Source of the DNA: Gyrodactylus bullatarudis
Taxonomy: Eukaryota; Platyhelminthes; Monogenea; Gyrodactylidea; Gyrodactylidae
NCBI GenBank assembly: GCA_012064415.1
Contig: SSNU01000236.1
Location: 1 to 61,125 of the forward strand
Reading direction: 5' to 3'
DNA length: 61,125 nt
Positions within the stretch are counted from its first letter, which is position 1. Each line of letters begins with the position of its first letter. Positions 21,576 through 32,544 of this stretch are shown one piece after another. Both the position numbers and the translations under genes were made by a program. A model generated the notes under the pieces. The model was given only the letters and a program-made list of their open reading frames with translations. It was not told the origin of the DNA and did no database searches.

Positions 21576-21875
21576 ATATACAGGAAGAAACCAAAAGTTA
21601 TGTTTCTGAGAAAGAATTTTTCGGTTTCCTCATAGTTAATGAACAAGAGTGTCTTGTCAGTTTGATGAAAAAATGTTTTACAGTCAGGAATCAACATTAT
21701 TTTACTGAAGTTATTTATGATTTATCTGAAGCTGAAATATCAAATTCAGATGAATTTTATCAAATTTATATACAATATGCTTGTGTTAATAATCAATTCA
21801 AGTTTTTGCATGTGGAAGCGAATAAGGAAAGTTATGAAAAATTACTAAATTGCCTAAAAGAAAATTTGGACGAAG
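21576..21875 (+). CDS. Candidate exon: PH-like domain, phase 1-1
   Basis: The acceptor CTTCTTGATTTGATAG and donor G|GTAATT enclose 99 codons, 300 nt, phase 1 at both ends. The product has the order expected of a PH-type barrel: strands FFGFLIV, ECLVSLMKKCFTVRN, YFTEVIYDLSEAEIS, FYQIYIQYACV, QFKFLHVEA, then a closing helix (KESYEKLLNCLKENLD). The closing helix parallels the end of exon 1. Family unknown; the fold is inference from pattern only. Confidence 0.65.
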
Positions 21876-22004
21876 GTAATTTCGTTTAATTTTATTTTCA
21901 AATATTTTTGAATTAAATGAAAATAATGGGAAAAATTTTTAAATCAACTAACACATCTAGAAAGAAAAAAGGTTTTAAATTTTTTTCGGCAAGTTTAGAT
22001 GACT

Positions 22005-22122
22005 TAAAAGGTTTGCGAGTGTGAGAAAAGAAATGAAGGGTATGGTCTTTGTTTTCGAAAGGAAGAATCAGCAGAAAACTTTCTATTAGATGGTTTAAAC
22101 TTGAGTGAATTTTATTTTTTTG
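22005..22122 (+). pseudogene. Possible decayed copy of the PH-like exon end
   Basis: An open stretch ends in EESAENFLLDGLNLSEFYFF before a perfect donor G|GTAAGT in phase 1. This resembles the closing helix of the exon at 21576 (KESYEKLLNCL). The upstream part (FFSASLDDLKGLRV) is in another frame and no phase-1 acceptor was found. Probably a broken duplicate exon. Confidence 0.3.
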
Positions 22123-22165
22123 GTAAGTTCGAAACTTACTTTATTGGAGCTATGCATTATTTTTT

Positions 22166-23799
22166 TCAACACAAAAGCGGTAGAGAAGATAGGTACAGGT
22201 CTGTTACATTATTTATAGAGGAACAACTGTAAGTAAGTTTGTTATCATCGTTATGAGAGTTATGCTTGGCTTTATCTAATGCGACTTTGGAAATTTCTTG
22301 ATCTTCCAGGTTGTTCAATCTTTTCACAATTTCAAAATAATTTTTGGAAGCGTCAGAAATTGAAGGCTTCAATTTTGCATCAAACCATGATCCGACGTAA
22401 ACCTTCATGATGAAATCAGCAAGCCTTTTCAGTTTTCTATCTGGATTTTCGATGCTGATATAGGCTCGGAGTATACGACTAGCAGTTGTGACACATCGAG
22501 CAAGATGCATTTTCCCAGGTTCAGTTGATTTAACAAACTTTACAATGGAGGGTATGTATTCGGACCTGTTGAAGCTCCATCAATGAAACAAAAGACAGAT
22601 CTCATAAGAATTTCTATCATGTGTAGGAGACACACGATCCAAGTTAGAGGACGCATCGGCTCTCGTTCAAGTCTAACGATGATACCAGTTTTCTGACCGA
22701 CATTTACATTAGTACCATCACACTTAACTGTTTTGAGACTACTCTTTGAATCTGTCTTTATTATTGTACTTAGGATTGAGTTGGTACAATTTTCTACATA
22801 TCCTGTAATGGGAACAACACATTCCAGGAATTTATTTTCAGGCTGACCAATTACAACTAAATTTTCCTCTTGAGCCATTTTATCCTGATACTGTTTGCAG
22901 AAACACCTTTTAGAGTCAAATTCGATGCATTCAACTTTTTGGGCAATATTTTCTTGATAGCTTTTCATCAGGTCTTTAGAAACTTCTTTTATTTTCCATT
23001 TAGAAATGTAAAATTCTGAGGTGAAAATCTCTAATACACAAAGAAAGACATTCAAAACCACGCTGGCTTGTTGTGGACTAATTCCAACCTCAATGAGTTT
23101 TTCGACTAGGAAAGTGTAGTCATAATTTTTCCTTCTATGAGAGGTTGGTTCTCCAGAAGATTCTTCATTACTACTTGATGGAATAATCATGGGACAACTG
23201 ACATGTCGATGACGTTTGGCTTTAGGAGAACTAGCTCTCTGAGGAGTCGTCTCTTCTAGCTCTTCTACTTCTTCCAGCACAGAAATGTCTCGCTCAGAAG
23301 TTTCTCCCATAGATGATGTGGCTGAATTTACTGAAATATCGTTCAGTGAAACCATTCCTGGAGTAATGAGATCCTTTAGAATATTTGAGATAGTCCAATG
23401 ATTAGGATCGTTTAAATCACAATTCGATTTTTCATTCAGTGCGCAACGACATTTGGCAATATAAAATATTTGAGAGAACAAAGGTGAAAGACTTCTATTG
23501 TTCTTGCAAATTTTAATTCTTTCTGCTAGAAGCTCCTTGAATTTTGCCTTAATTCTCTGCACCGTAATAACAGGAATGGAGAACTTTTCATACGGCCTCT
23601 TCAGTTTTTCAAAAAGGCTATTGAGAGCAGCTTCTTTAACTTTGGGCGAATTACTCAGCCCAGTATGAAATACATAATCATTATATACATCTCCTTTGGT
23701 AGCAAATTTTATCCCGTCATAATTCTTGGGTTTCATCAAATCAGTATTGATTTCAGAGATACTCATTGTTTTTTTGAATAAAGATGTCAGTTGAAACAA
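22166..23799 (-). pseudogene. Unidentified transposon-type protein, one frameshift
   Basis: On minus, 419 codons from the ATG at 23799 run to a stop at 22540. A second frame then continues (IVKFVKSTEPGK, then MHLARCVTTASRIL) to about 22166, so a single frameshift near 22550 splits one protein of about 540 residues. Visible parts: an N-terminal basic region (VQRIKAKFKELLAERIKICK), an acidic and Ser-rich linker (LEEVEELEETTP), Cys-bearing RCFCKQYQDK, and a conserved-looking core VKCDGTNVNVGQKTGI followed by WIVCLLHMIEILMRSVF and DGASTGP. A DGT plus Cys-Leu-Leu-His pattern of this type occurs in unnamed transposon-encoded proteins of invertebrates. I infer a transposase-like enzyme but cannot name the superfamily. 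KRBA2-type integrase sequence follows on the other strand. Confidence 0.6.
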
Positions 23800-24062
23800 A
23801 CAACTAAGATTTGAGTTATATCAATAATAAAGAAGCTAAATAACAGGATTAATTTTAGCAGATATATATCAGAAGATAACACTTCTTTTCAATCAGTATT
23901 TATATAAAAAACGTTTAAAAAATTATAGACACGAAGATTTTCAGAAGGCTTCCGGAAGTCGAAAAATAATAAGAAAGTATATTGTGTTCGGTATTATTGG
24001 CATCGTTGTTAAGCGTAGTTTTATAAAATACCCCGGGCTCACTTAGCTAAATTTGGCCGACT

Positions 24063-24834
24063 ATGCCTATTGAAGATATGCTGAGAAAATGGATGGCTGA
24101 TAATGAAACTTCTTCTTGGTCAAAAGGCATTGGGGCAGTCCAACGAATCAAGAATTACAGGTTTCATAGAGGGATAAAAACTACACCATACAAAGCCTTG
24201 TTTGGTCGAGATTCTGTATTGGAAGAAGCACCTGTATATCCCGATGACGATGTTGAAGATATTACTGATTTCTCGGATTATAACATAGAAGATACAGAAG
24301 ATATTGGCAAGTGAACTGATTCGCTTAAATAAAATATCAGAATCAATTCTTATTTTTCTTCAAGAATTACGGTCTTTGGCTATTCATGAAATCAGAGAAT
24401 TCTGTCGAGAGAATCAAGAGAAGAATGCTGAAATGATGTTACAAAATTGCACTCTTGATAAGGTTTCAATTGGTGATAGCGTTATCGTGCCAGTTCATGA
24501 GATTGATAGATCGAAGGTTGACGATAAAAATCTTCTAGGAACCATCGTTGAAGAAGACAATGGAAATTACAAAATCACTACTGAAATGGGAGATTTGAAA
24601 GGAAAATTTTCAAGGTCATTATTCTCAAAGATCATGGAACCAATTCTATTAAAATCAGTGGAAAATACAACACTTTTAAGTGTGAGAACAGCAAGCACAA
24701 TTCAATCACGCTCTGGCGGTCAAGGGTTTACGAAATGCAAAGGAGATTGCAATTCGAAAAAATGCAAGTGTAGAAAATTGAATTTGTTATGCTCTTCAAA
24801 GTGCCATGGGGCTTTATCTTGTGCTAATAGATAA
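24063..24834 (+). pseudogene. KRBA2/SCAND3-type integrase, C-terminal part
   Basis: Two overlapping frames. The first (24063-24314) has the end of the integrase core: MLRKWMADNETSSWSKGI, VQRIKN, then HRGIKTTPYKALFG. The second (24304-24834) has the downstream part: a helical RNQEKNAE-type region, VSIGDSVIVPVHEIDR, LLGTIVEEDNGNYKI, and a Cys-rich end (CKGDCNSKKCKCRKLNLLC, then CHGALSC) that probably binds zinc. The catalytic N-terminal half is absent, and the frame changes near 24310. Such integrases come from DNA-element or retroelement lineages domesticated as KRBA2 and SCAND3 in vertebrates. A catalytic-region piece of the same type is at 39588. Confidence 0.75.
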
Positions 24835-25888
24835 ATTATTATCTTTTAAATAATTATTTTTCAATATGTATTTTTAAATGCAAGCCTAGTAAGTGCAATC
24901 CCAATTTAAAAACTATTTTTTGTCCAAGGCTTTTCAATTTGAGCTCTAAGCCTTCTTTTTGACAAACCATTGTGTGAGGTGTGTTCGTATAATAGGAGAA
25001 TTTCAATGTGTGTGGGTAATATAAACTAGGTGTATTTCATATAGATGATGTATGGGGAGGGGGAGATATACAATATATACTGTGTCATACACTTTACATA
25101 GACCTGAACAAAACTTCATTTTTGGTGCACGCCAAAAGTGAAGATACTCACATCTTCAATTTTGGTGCAACTTCACTTTTTGCGTACAACATATATATGT
25201 GTAGGTTATTTTCCAAAAATGTCCTAGTGTGTTTCATAATTACCAAAATATAAATAGCTGTCACAAAAATTGAATATAAGACAAATTACCAAAAGTGTAT
25301 GATCTTTTGTAATAAATTAAAATAAGAGAATCCGATCAAAAAAATAATAAAATGTAAATAAACATTATATATATTTATTTTTAGTAAATTTGAATACATA
25401 ACAGTCGAAATTCACCAGTTCTTATTTCTAAGGATAAACAACAATTATAAATATCAATACATAGATCACATAAAAATTTTTATAACACCGATTAATCAAC
25501 TAATAATTTTATGCAATTAAAGGTTTTCTTTAGTTAAATCGAAGATAAAATACAGTCGAAGTATGCAATTTTCATCCGTGCCCCTTAAAAAAGGACTCGT
25601 TACCTTTAGACTTTTGTATAGTTAGTAAACGTGTATTTATTTTATGTCCAGGTTTATTTTTTACTCCCTATATGACATGTCTGTTGAATATTCATTACGA
25701 TTACACAATCTAGTGCACACTAAATTATTGGTATTTAACTTTTACAAAAAAAGTCACCCCTTGAAAGTCAATGATGTAGAAATGAATATTATCAAAACTG
25801 AAACTGGGAGAGAAATAAGAAAAAAGATCAAGTAGCTAATTGAAAACTAACAAGTTTATTATGCAATGCATTAGTTTCAATTTTTTAG
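24835..25888. other. AT-rich non-coding stretch with TE-end-like repeats
   Basis: Between 25110 and 25200, TTTTGGTGCACG, AAAAGTGAAGAT and CTTCACTTTTTGCG form imperfect inverted repeats, perhaps the end of the integrase element. A 63-codon frame at 25644-25835 has an acceptor-like AAAAAAAG before SHPLKVNDVEMNI and GTAGCT after it, but in phase 2; I do not call it. Confidence 0.4.
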
Positions 25889-25945
25889 CTACAAGAAAGA
25901 TTGAAATATATTTAGAATCGTTACAAAATTTTAAATCGATTGATG
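25889..25945 (+). CDS. Candidate 57-nt cassette exon, phase 1-1
   Basis: The acceptor TTTCAATTTTTTAG is strong and the donor is G|GTAAAT. It encodes TRKIEIYLESLQNFKSID. The frame stays open past the donor to 26025, so it could instead be a longer terminal exon ending KRLVKQS. Confidence 0.4.
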
Positions 25946-26324
25946 GTAAATATGTTGCGAACATTTTTACGGAAAGTGTTCAAAATGAGGATTTAAAGAT
26001 GAAAAGGCTTGTTAAGCAGAGTTGAATATTTTCACAAATTAAAATAGGAGCCTTGGATTATGCTAAACACCCTCATTATATTTTTTTCTGAGCAAACCAA
26101 AATTTTCTATCAATTCTACACCTGCAATAAAGAAAAAAGGTAGAAAACGTAAAAGTTTAAGTAGACATCCCCTAATAAACAGATATGAGAACAGGAAATA
26201 ATGACCGTGGTTACTAACAGTGTGATCCTCTCCTTCCCCTTCATCAGTGGATAATATTGATTCCAACCAATCAGAGGATGATAAAGAACATTTATCTGTT
26301 GAATTTTACTATATATATACCAAA

Positions 26325-26352
26325 CCGGAGTAATAGTCTGAAGAGATCCGAC
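26325..26352 (+). ncRNA. Degenerate hammerhead motif, class D
   Basis: CTGAAGA at 26338-26344, then GATCCGAC, as in the good class D copy at 48308. CGGA upstream pairs with TCCG in loop II. The next core bases read TATT where GAAA is needed. Confidence 0.4.
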
Positions 26353-26687
26353 TATTTTGTAATGTATTTTACTAAATATTCACTCGATTTCTGAATCCTC
26401 AGAATGAGTTCCTTAGTATCTAAAAAATTTTAAATCTAGGATTTTGATATTAAAATCTGTATCGTAGTTATTAATTCATGGATTTAATTATGTACTTAAC
26501 TTATAAGGGGAGAATGAGGTAGGTTTTAGTAACCACGTTCCTTACGTATTGATATTTTAAACAATGTGATTAGAAATCTCCGCTGTTTATAATAACCTTC
26601 ATTTCAATTTAAAAGTTCAGAAAAATTAGTTTATGTGTTATTCAATTAATCTGCTGTTATATATTATCAATTTTTCTTTTTTTATAG

Positions 26688-26786
26688 AAAAAACTAATCA
26701 TATTTCCGAAATTGTCCCAAAGTGTAAAGCGGTTGAATGCCAAGAATTCGAAACCGACAAAAGAAAACTGGCCGAATATCCTGAGG
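26688..26786 (+). CDS. Candidate 99-nt cassette exon, phase 1-1
   Basis: A very strong acceptor (TTTTTCTTTTTTTATAG) and donor (G|GTAAGT). It encodes 32 codons, beginning KTNHISEIVPKCKAVE and ending KRKLAEYPE. Polar, with two Cys. The codon usage is less AT-extreme than the surrounding introns. Confidence 0.6.
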
Positions 26787-27242
26787 GTAAGTTTGTGAAT
26801 AAATAACCAATGAATTTAATCTTGTATTCAATGTTTCATGTTTATTTTGAGAAGTTTAGAATTTTTTTCACTAATTATAATTCTCTATTTCAAATACCAC
26901 TTTCCTTTATAAACTCATTTATTTTTATGAAAAAGTTATTTGCTGGTACATTGGGCTTCATCAAATTGTCTTCATCATGCCTTATGCAAAGATAAGTCAA
27001 ATAGTTGGTAATTTCTTCCCTTCAAACCGTACACCAACTTAGTCTAACCAATAGCTGAAATGCGTTCATTGATTGACCAGAAACTAGTAAATTATAAAAA
27101 AAATTAGTGAGGATAAAACTATTTTGTTAATTCGATCATAACAAGATAATATTATAAGTATTAGCAGAGAGGTGTTGGGTGACCTCTGATTTGATCTGAG
27201 CAATAGTGAGATTCATGAAGAAAGGCGATCCCAAGTTTATTA

Positions 27243-27289
27243 ATGAATAGCGCTTTTTTTCGTGGCATACTCATCAGCTTTTACATGCC
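27243..27289 (-). ncRNA. Hammerhead motif, class C
   Basis: On minus: GGCAT, a short linker, CTGATGA, GT, ATGCC, AC, GAAA. A 2-bp helix II (GT/AC) closes the loop ATGCC, which is complementary to the upstream GGCAT. Helix III is eroded (AAAAAGC against GCTATT). CTGATGA is at 27271-27277 on the complement. Confidence 0.55.
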
Positions 27290-27511
27290 AGATTTATATA
27301 CAAAAATTTTTTTCAATTAAGAAAAAATGAATCTGATTGGTCCTTCTTCTTGTTCACCTCCTCTGAGGTGAGTGTGTTTGCGGCAGTGGACATTACTCTG
27401 CATTACTCGTTTCTGATATTATGTGTTCATCTTTGTGTACATGTGATAAGGGATGAGTGACACCGTGTGTGGGTATTGTGATCTCAAAGTATATTTGTAT
27501 ATTTGAATATA

Positions 27512-27726
27512 TAATTAATATATTGTACATTATCTATGGAAGGCCAACCAATCAGATTTTGTTATTCACCTAATGTAATTTCAATATGTATATATAGTGG
27601 CATGTAAAGACTGACGAGCATATTTAAAATAAAGTATATTTCTGCAATTATCAGGCATCTCATTTCTCATGGATAGATAGAAAATATAGCTTTACCAAAA
27701 AACTCGTTCTTAATCCTAGCATGGAT
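27512..27726 (+). repeat. Left inverted arm of a PLE insertion
   Basis: 215 bp, matched in reverse by 28028-28250. It contains a class C hammerhead at 27599-27645 and a CCAATCAGA box. Confidence 0.85.
27599..27645 (+). ncRNA. Hammerhead motif, class C, with G12 changed
   Basis: GGCATGTAAAGA, CTGACGA (27611-27617), GCATATTT, then AAAATAAAG. The opposite arm keeps GAAA; here it reads AAAA. Confidence 0.5.
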
Positions 27727-27733
27727 TTCAGTC

Positions 27734-28027
27734 GTGGGTATTGTATTGGGATCTCACAGTATACTTGTATATATGAATAGATTCCCATTTCACCAAAAAA
27801 GACACATCACAGCTATCAACAGATTGAAAAGAAGAGAAGACATCATCGTAACAAGCCTAGACAAAGGTACCAGTCTCGCCCTAATCGAGAAGACGACATA
27901 CATTCGAGAAATGGAGAAGATATTGAATGATCCCTCCAAATTTACTAAACAAAACAGAAAAAATTGACTACAACCCAAAAAACATCGAAATGAAATGCAA
28001 AGAAGAACTCAAACTACTCCTATCAAA
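27734..28027 (+). pseudogene. PLE N-terminal fragment
   Basis: Between the two inverted arms, the plus frame reads FHQKRHITAINRLKRREDII, TSLDKGTSLALIEKTTYI, MEKILNDPSKF. This matches the pre-RT region of Penelope-like elements (DIVI, then K-x-DKG, V, Y, M-x-x-IL-x-D-x-x-KF). It shifts frame at 27967 and has no RT core. Confidence 0.75.
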
Positions 28028-28250
28028 TCCATGCTAGGATTAAGAACGAGTGAAGTTTTTTGGTAAATGAAGCTATATTTTCTATCTATCCATGAGAAAG
28101 GAGATGCCTGATAATTGCAGAAATATACTTTATTTCAAATATGCTCGTCAGTCTTTACATGCCACTATATATACATATTGAAATTACATTAGGTGAATAA
28201 CAAAATCTGATTGGTTGGCCTTCCATAGATAATGTACAATATATTAATTA
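28028..28250 (-). repeat. Right inverted arm of the PLE insertion
   Basis: Reverse complement of 27512-27726, with a few differences and a slightly longer length. Confidence 0.85.
28115..28163 (-). ncRNA. Hammerhead ribozyme motif, class C
   Basis: On minus: GGCATGTAAAGA, CTGACGA, GCATATTT, GAAA, TAAAGTATAT, T, TCT. Helix I AGA/TCT and helix III ATA/TAT can form, and U17 is an allowed cleavage base. All core bases are present. Helix II is only a G-U wobble. Confidence 0.6.
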
Positions 28251-28290
28251 CAAGTACTCGTTTGACTCATACGCTACAAGTGCATTCCCA

Positions 28291-28645
28291 GTGCGTTCTA
28301 TTTGTGTCGAAAGCCCCTATTTTGGTTTAAAAGACTCGTTGAGGCGTTGAGCTGATTCTGACAGTTTGATCAATTTCCTCTCAAATGATGGACTGTAAAA
28401 GTCAATAGGAAAGAAGTAATGAAAGTTTCAAATACTTGATTGTTATTCTCTTAATAATTATAATTTACTCCTTCATATATCGTATACTTCAATTCTCCTC
28501 TTGAAAATAAACAAAAAAATAAAATATATGTTAGCCCGAGAAGGAACAGAGAGGTAAAATTATCCCTCCAATTTCTTTTTTCAAAACAAATGGGATGTCC
28601 CGTTTGAGGTTAAACACATATGAAACTTTCTACACAAATAGGACG
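28291..28645. repeat. Degenerate small relative of the 45.4-46.3 kb palindrome
   Basis: The left end GCGTTCTATTTGTGTCGAAAG and the right end CTTTCTACACAAATAGGACG are inverted. Internal CAAATGGGATGTCCCG and GAGAAGGAACAGAGAGG match 46200-46320. One arm is mostly deleted. Confidence 0.65.
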
Positions 28646-29199
28646 CAAAATATAGACATTTTTGTCAGTGAAAGTGTATCCCAGTAAGATATAGATGTTA
28701 TAATTAATACATAAAGGTGTTTAATTAATATGTTGTACAATTAATCAAGAATACTGTTTTATAGAATACCTAACGTTTTACTTGACTTTCATTGTGATAG
28801 GAATGCTTTGATTGAGGTTTGAATTAGGCCTCTTTCTGCCGACCGAAAAATATTATAGATCATGATAAACGAATATATATCCAATTAATTTATCAAATAC
28901 TCACGATTTGAAAAATCCACGAATAAAATTCTAAAATTTGTATATTAGACTATTATAAACTGTTGATATTTTTCATGAAACCGGCTGATTTCAACAAAAA
29001 TGAATGAAAATAAAACTATTTTGTTAAAAAAAACCGAAAATACTAAATAATTCATAACATCATGCAATCTGTCAACGTTATTACCCTTATGAAGCTTATG
29101 GAGCTTATGAAGAAAAAAAGGGAATGATCGCAATGTTTCAAAGACAATGTCTCACGTGGATTGTGATGGAGACATGTATCTATTGATGGATATTCCTTT
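28646..29199. other. AT-rich non-coding stretch
   Basis: No supported gene. A 62-codon minus frame at 28945-29133 has no recognisable features. Confidence 0.4.
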
Positions 29200-29561
29200 C
29201 AGTGCTCAACTTGTTAAAATGTAATTTTACATCCTACGTTGGACAGACTGTGAGACCAGTCAAGGTAAGAATAAAAACCTCAGTGCGGGTAAAAAGGTTA
29301 GTCTATCCAGGAGCACCTCAGTTTAACAAATCACACCGATAATGTGAACAACTTCAGTATATTATATCAAGTCAATCCCAGCGGTTCACGTTCAACCAGG
29401 GAAGAAGTCCTTTGCAAGTCACACTATATTAGGGATTTGATGCCTGATCTTTGCAAACAGAAGGAGTTGGCAACCAGACTGGGCATCACTGGAAAGAAAA
29501 GGTTCTCACAGCTTAAAAAGTTGCAAAAGGTTTCTAAGATTCTCAAGGATTCACCCATTTG
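29200..29561 (+). pseudogene. PLE C-terminal fragment with GIY-YIG remnant
   Basis: SYVGQTVRPVKVRIK is the YIGxT-type core of the GIY-YIG endonuclease. VNNFSILYQVNP and the C-terminal tail (LMPDLCKQKELATRLGITG, LQKVSKILKDSP) follow in another frame. The tail parallels LPSLCTQKILSRKLGFTG at 47630, so both come from one PLE lineage. The RT is absent. Confidence 0.8.
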
Positions 29562-30429
29562 AACTTCAACCCAGAATCCTGAAGCCCAGATAGTTGATTA
29601 CAATCAATGAAACAGAAGAGCATCGTACAGTAATTAACGTGCAGACTTAGCAATTATTTATCATTCGTCTTCTAAAGCCTCTTAATGAATAGTTCATTAG
29701 TACCAGAAAACTATCCATTTGACCGTTCGAGACCAATAAGAGGAGAGGGGTTTCTAAATATATCTTTTATATCTTACGATCCCGAATAATGTTTAGGTAT
29801 GTCGATAGGAAGAAGTCTCCCTTTTGGCCAACTACCAGCCTTATCTGAAGACGCCGAGGGATGTTAGTTTATAATGAGATTTCCGCTAATATTTATATTA
29901 AAGTAGCTTTAGTCGAACCTCAAATAACTATATAGAAGGAAACTCACATCAAATTCTATTTCATCCAAAGATCAAGCGAGACTTTATACTGTAATTTCAC
30001 CCTCATTTGGGATCGTCAGTAAGCTTTACAACTTCTCCAAAAAAATCGAAACACAATGCTCGCACTCAATCATTTAGTCTAACTCTTGTTATCTTTGTTT
30101 TTGTAAAATTTATTTTTTCCTAAGCTTATTTATGTATAGAATCGAAGGTCTTTCTATCGATAATATTATCCTTAGAGTCTTTGGCTGCTGAGGTGCTTGC
30201 GACTGAGACTTTGTCTGCAGTAGCTATCAGAACCGATCCTTGCGGAATCGTATCCTCCAAATAACTCAGTCTATCTGGACTAGTAAGAGAAGACTTAATC
30301 ATAGTAAGAAATATTTATTATCTATGAACACTAAGAGAAGATCTCTGCCTGACTGCACTGTCCTTGGACCTTTTAAAGTTTATTAACGACATCCAATTCA
30401 GCAATCACATACTAAGCACTCACTCGCTC
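29562..30429. other. Non-coding, possible degraded LTR of Gypsy element B
   Basis: Less AT-rich between 30170 and 30420, next to the 3' end of Gypsy element B on minus, where an LTR is expected. I could not define LTR ends. Nothing else is seen. Confidence 0.35.
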
Positions 30430-32183
30430 GATCGATACTTTTTTTACTTCGTTATCAACGATTATCCAAACATTTTTCTTATTCAAGTCTTTGACTTCAT
30501 AAGGTCCTGAGTATCTTTGATACTTTTTTGTATTCGGATTTTTATTTATTAGATAGATAAGCTTTGTTTTTTTTCTATTTTCTTTGGTATGTATGTCTCT
30601 TTTAGAGACCTGCTTTCTGCAAATTCTATTGAATTTGTCTGTTGCAGTTTTTTAAACAGTTGAGCTATTTGCTCATTTATGTTCAGATCAGATTCTTGAT
30701 GTATTATCAAGTCTGTTGGTAGTCGCACGGATTTGCCGTAAACTCTTTCACCTGTGGTATGGGTGCTATAAGGAGTATTATTAAGTAGTAACTTGATATC
30801 TGGCAAAGCTTCATACCATTCTAAGTTTTTACCTGCAGCACACAACGCATCTCTGATGAGTTTATGTCTGCGTTCAATTATCCCATTACTTTTGGGATTA
30901 TAGGCTGATGTTGGCCTGTGTTCTATATTAAATTCATTGAACTTATTTATCATGTATTGTGACATAAAGGCTTTGCCTTGATCTGTTGTCACTATTGTGG
31001 GATATCCTTTGGATTTACACCACGTGACTCTGAAAACTCTCCAGATTTCTTCAGCAGTTTCTGCTGTTATTGGATCTACCTGCAAGAACCTTGTTTTTCT
31101 ATCAAACATCGTTAGGATTTTTGGATACCCTTCAGGTGGTTGTAGAGTGACCATATGGATGTGATCAAATGAGGCGTTTTCCTTTGAAAATTCACCTATT
31201 TCAGATTTTATGTGTCTAAAGACGTTGCCTTTTTGACATCCCTCTTTTATGTGGGTATTCATTTTTTCCCAAACATATCGTTTGGTAATGAAAGCCCTAG
31301 TAGCACGTATTCCCATGTGGGTGATACCATGACACTTTTGGAATATTTCATGTATCACTGATTGTGTTACAATCGGTCGTTTGTTTTCAAGTCGAGTGTC
31401 ACATAAAATCTCTATTGGATTTCCTTTGTGATGGACTTTCAATACTGCTGTTTGATAGTTACTTTTGTACTTATCTATTTCAGCCTTGTATTCTAGTTGT
31501 TCTCTAGCCAATTTGCCAACATCATTGTTCATAGCTACCATTACAGGCATTCTTGATAAAGCATCTGCAATAACATTGGTTTCACCTTTGATATGATGTA
31601 TCTCCGGCAGGAATTGACTAATATATTCGAGTCGTCTTTCAACCCAATCAAGTCTTTTGCCTGATTCATCGATCTTTTGGATCATTTGAGTCAGTATTTT
31701 ACTGTCTGAGAGGATTTTTTACTTCTGTATGTTTGATTAAATATGCAAATTTTTTGCATGCTTCGGCCATTGCCAATAATTCAAGATCACAGATGGGTTG
31801 TTTTCTCTGTTGTTCAGATAACCCTCTTGAGAAAAACGCAATAGATCTTTTGCCTTCTGGCTTTTCTTGCTGTATCACAGCCCCGATACCCTCTAAAGAA
31901 GCATCATCGCATATCTCTAGTGGATATCTTGGGTCTGGATATTTTAAGGTTACTTGCTTTGCAATTTTTTCCTTGTTATGTCGGATGTTGTTTTCCTATC
32001 TCACATTTCTCTTCATGCATTTGAACATTGTTCTTTTTTAATAATTCTTTCACTTTTTTAACGTGTTCTGTATGCTCATCCCAAGATTCACTTGCAATTA
32101 GGATGTCATCTACTTAAGCTATTGCATAGTCGACTTCGTTCAAGACTTTGTCTATAAACATTTGCCAAGTGGATACAGTTCTT
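30430..32183 (-). pseudogene. Ty3/Gypsy element B: RT end, RNase H, integrase
   Basis: On minus from 32180: the RT palm (MFIDKVLNEVDYAIA, stop, VDDILIASES: the YVDD Tyr codon is a stop), RNase H (EICDDASLEGIGAVIQQ, SEQQRKQPICDLELLAM), then a 378-codon frame (31685-30549) with the RNase H end and integrase. The integrase has a zinc-binding region (HGITHMG, then CQKGN, where the last Cys is Gly), catalytic Asp in FDHIHMVTL, Asp in TTDQGKAF and Glu in SNGIIERRHK. The Tyr-to-stop change in the RT active site and the lost zinc Cys argue for inactivity. The 5' part is cut at 32183, where PLE sequence begins. Confidence 0.9.
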
Positions 32184-32440
32184 TTGGATACATAGGTTAG
32201 GGTCCTCTCCCATTATGAAGAACTTTTCTCTTATTTTAAGTTCTGTTAGATTGTCGTTTGGGCATTTAAATAAAATTTTGAAATTTTCTTCATTTGCCTC
32301 ACAACCACATCTATCCAAATGTTTTTTGATTGAAGAACTATTCTTATTGAGATGCTCGTGTATTCTAATCACAAGTCTTCTTTTGGTCCGTCCAATGTAT
32401 TTAGCACCACAGGTAGCTTCGAAGCAGTAAATGAGATCTG
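32184..32440 (-). pseudogene. PLE GIY-YIG endonuclease fragment
   Basis: On minus: CFEATCGAKYIGRTKRRLVI is the GIY-YIG core (KYIGRT, with the catalytic Arg). Then come IRIHEHLNKNSSSIKKHLD, ENFKILFKC, and the catalytic Glu region ELKIREKFFI, ending NLCIQKNC. It is open for about 85 codons. The fragment is fused directly to the truncated Gypsy element at 32183. Confidence 0.8.
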
Positions 32441-32544
32441 TAAGTATACGTGAATATTTATTTGTTTTTGGGCTAGCTTAACACTTTCGAATTGAAAAGG
32501 ATGAAATAAATCTTTCTCTAAGTTTCATATTCAGTTATAAATAC

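Noticed and set aside
25644..25835. 63-codon plus ORF with splice-like edges
   Set aside because: Would need phase 2 on both sides, unlike every other candidate exon, and its acceptor lacks a pyrimidine tract.
27301..27366. Exon-like segment ending in GAG|GTGAGT
   Set aside because: It ends with two bases, so phase is inconsistent, and it lies in PLE leader sequence.
29250..29300. Donor-like GGTAAG at 29261
   Set aside because: Lies inside the PLE GIY-YIG reading and has no acceptor upstream.
31733..32041. 102-codon plus frame
   Set aside because: Antisense shadow of the Gypsy RT and RNase H on minus.
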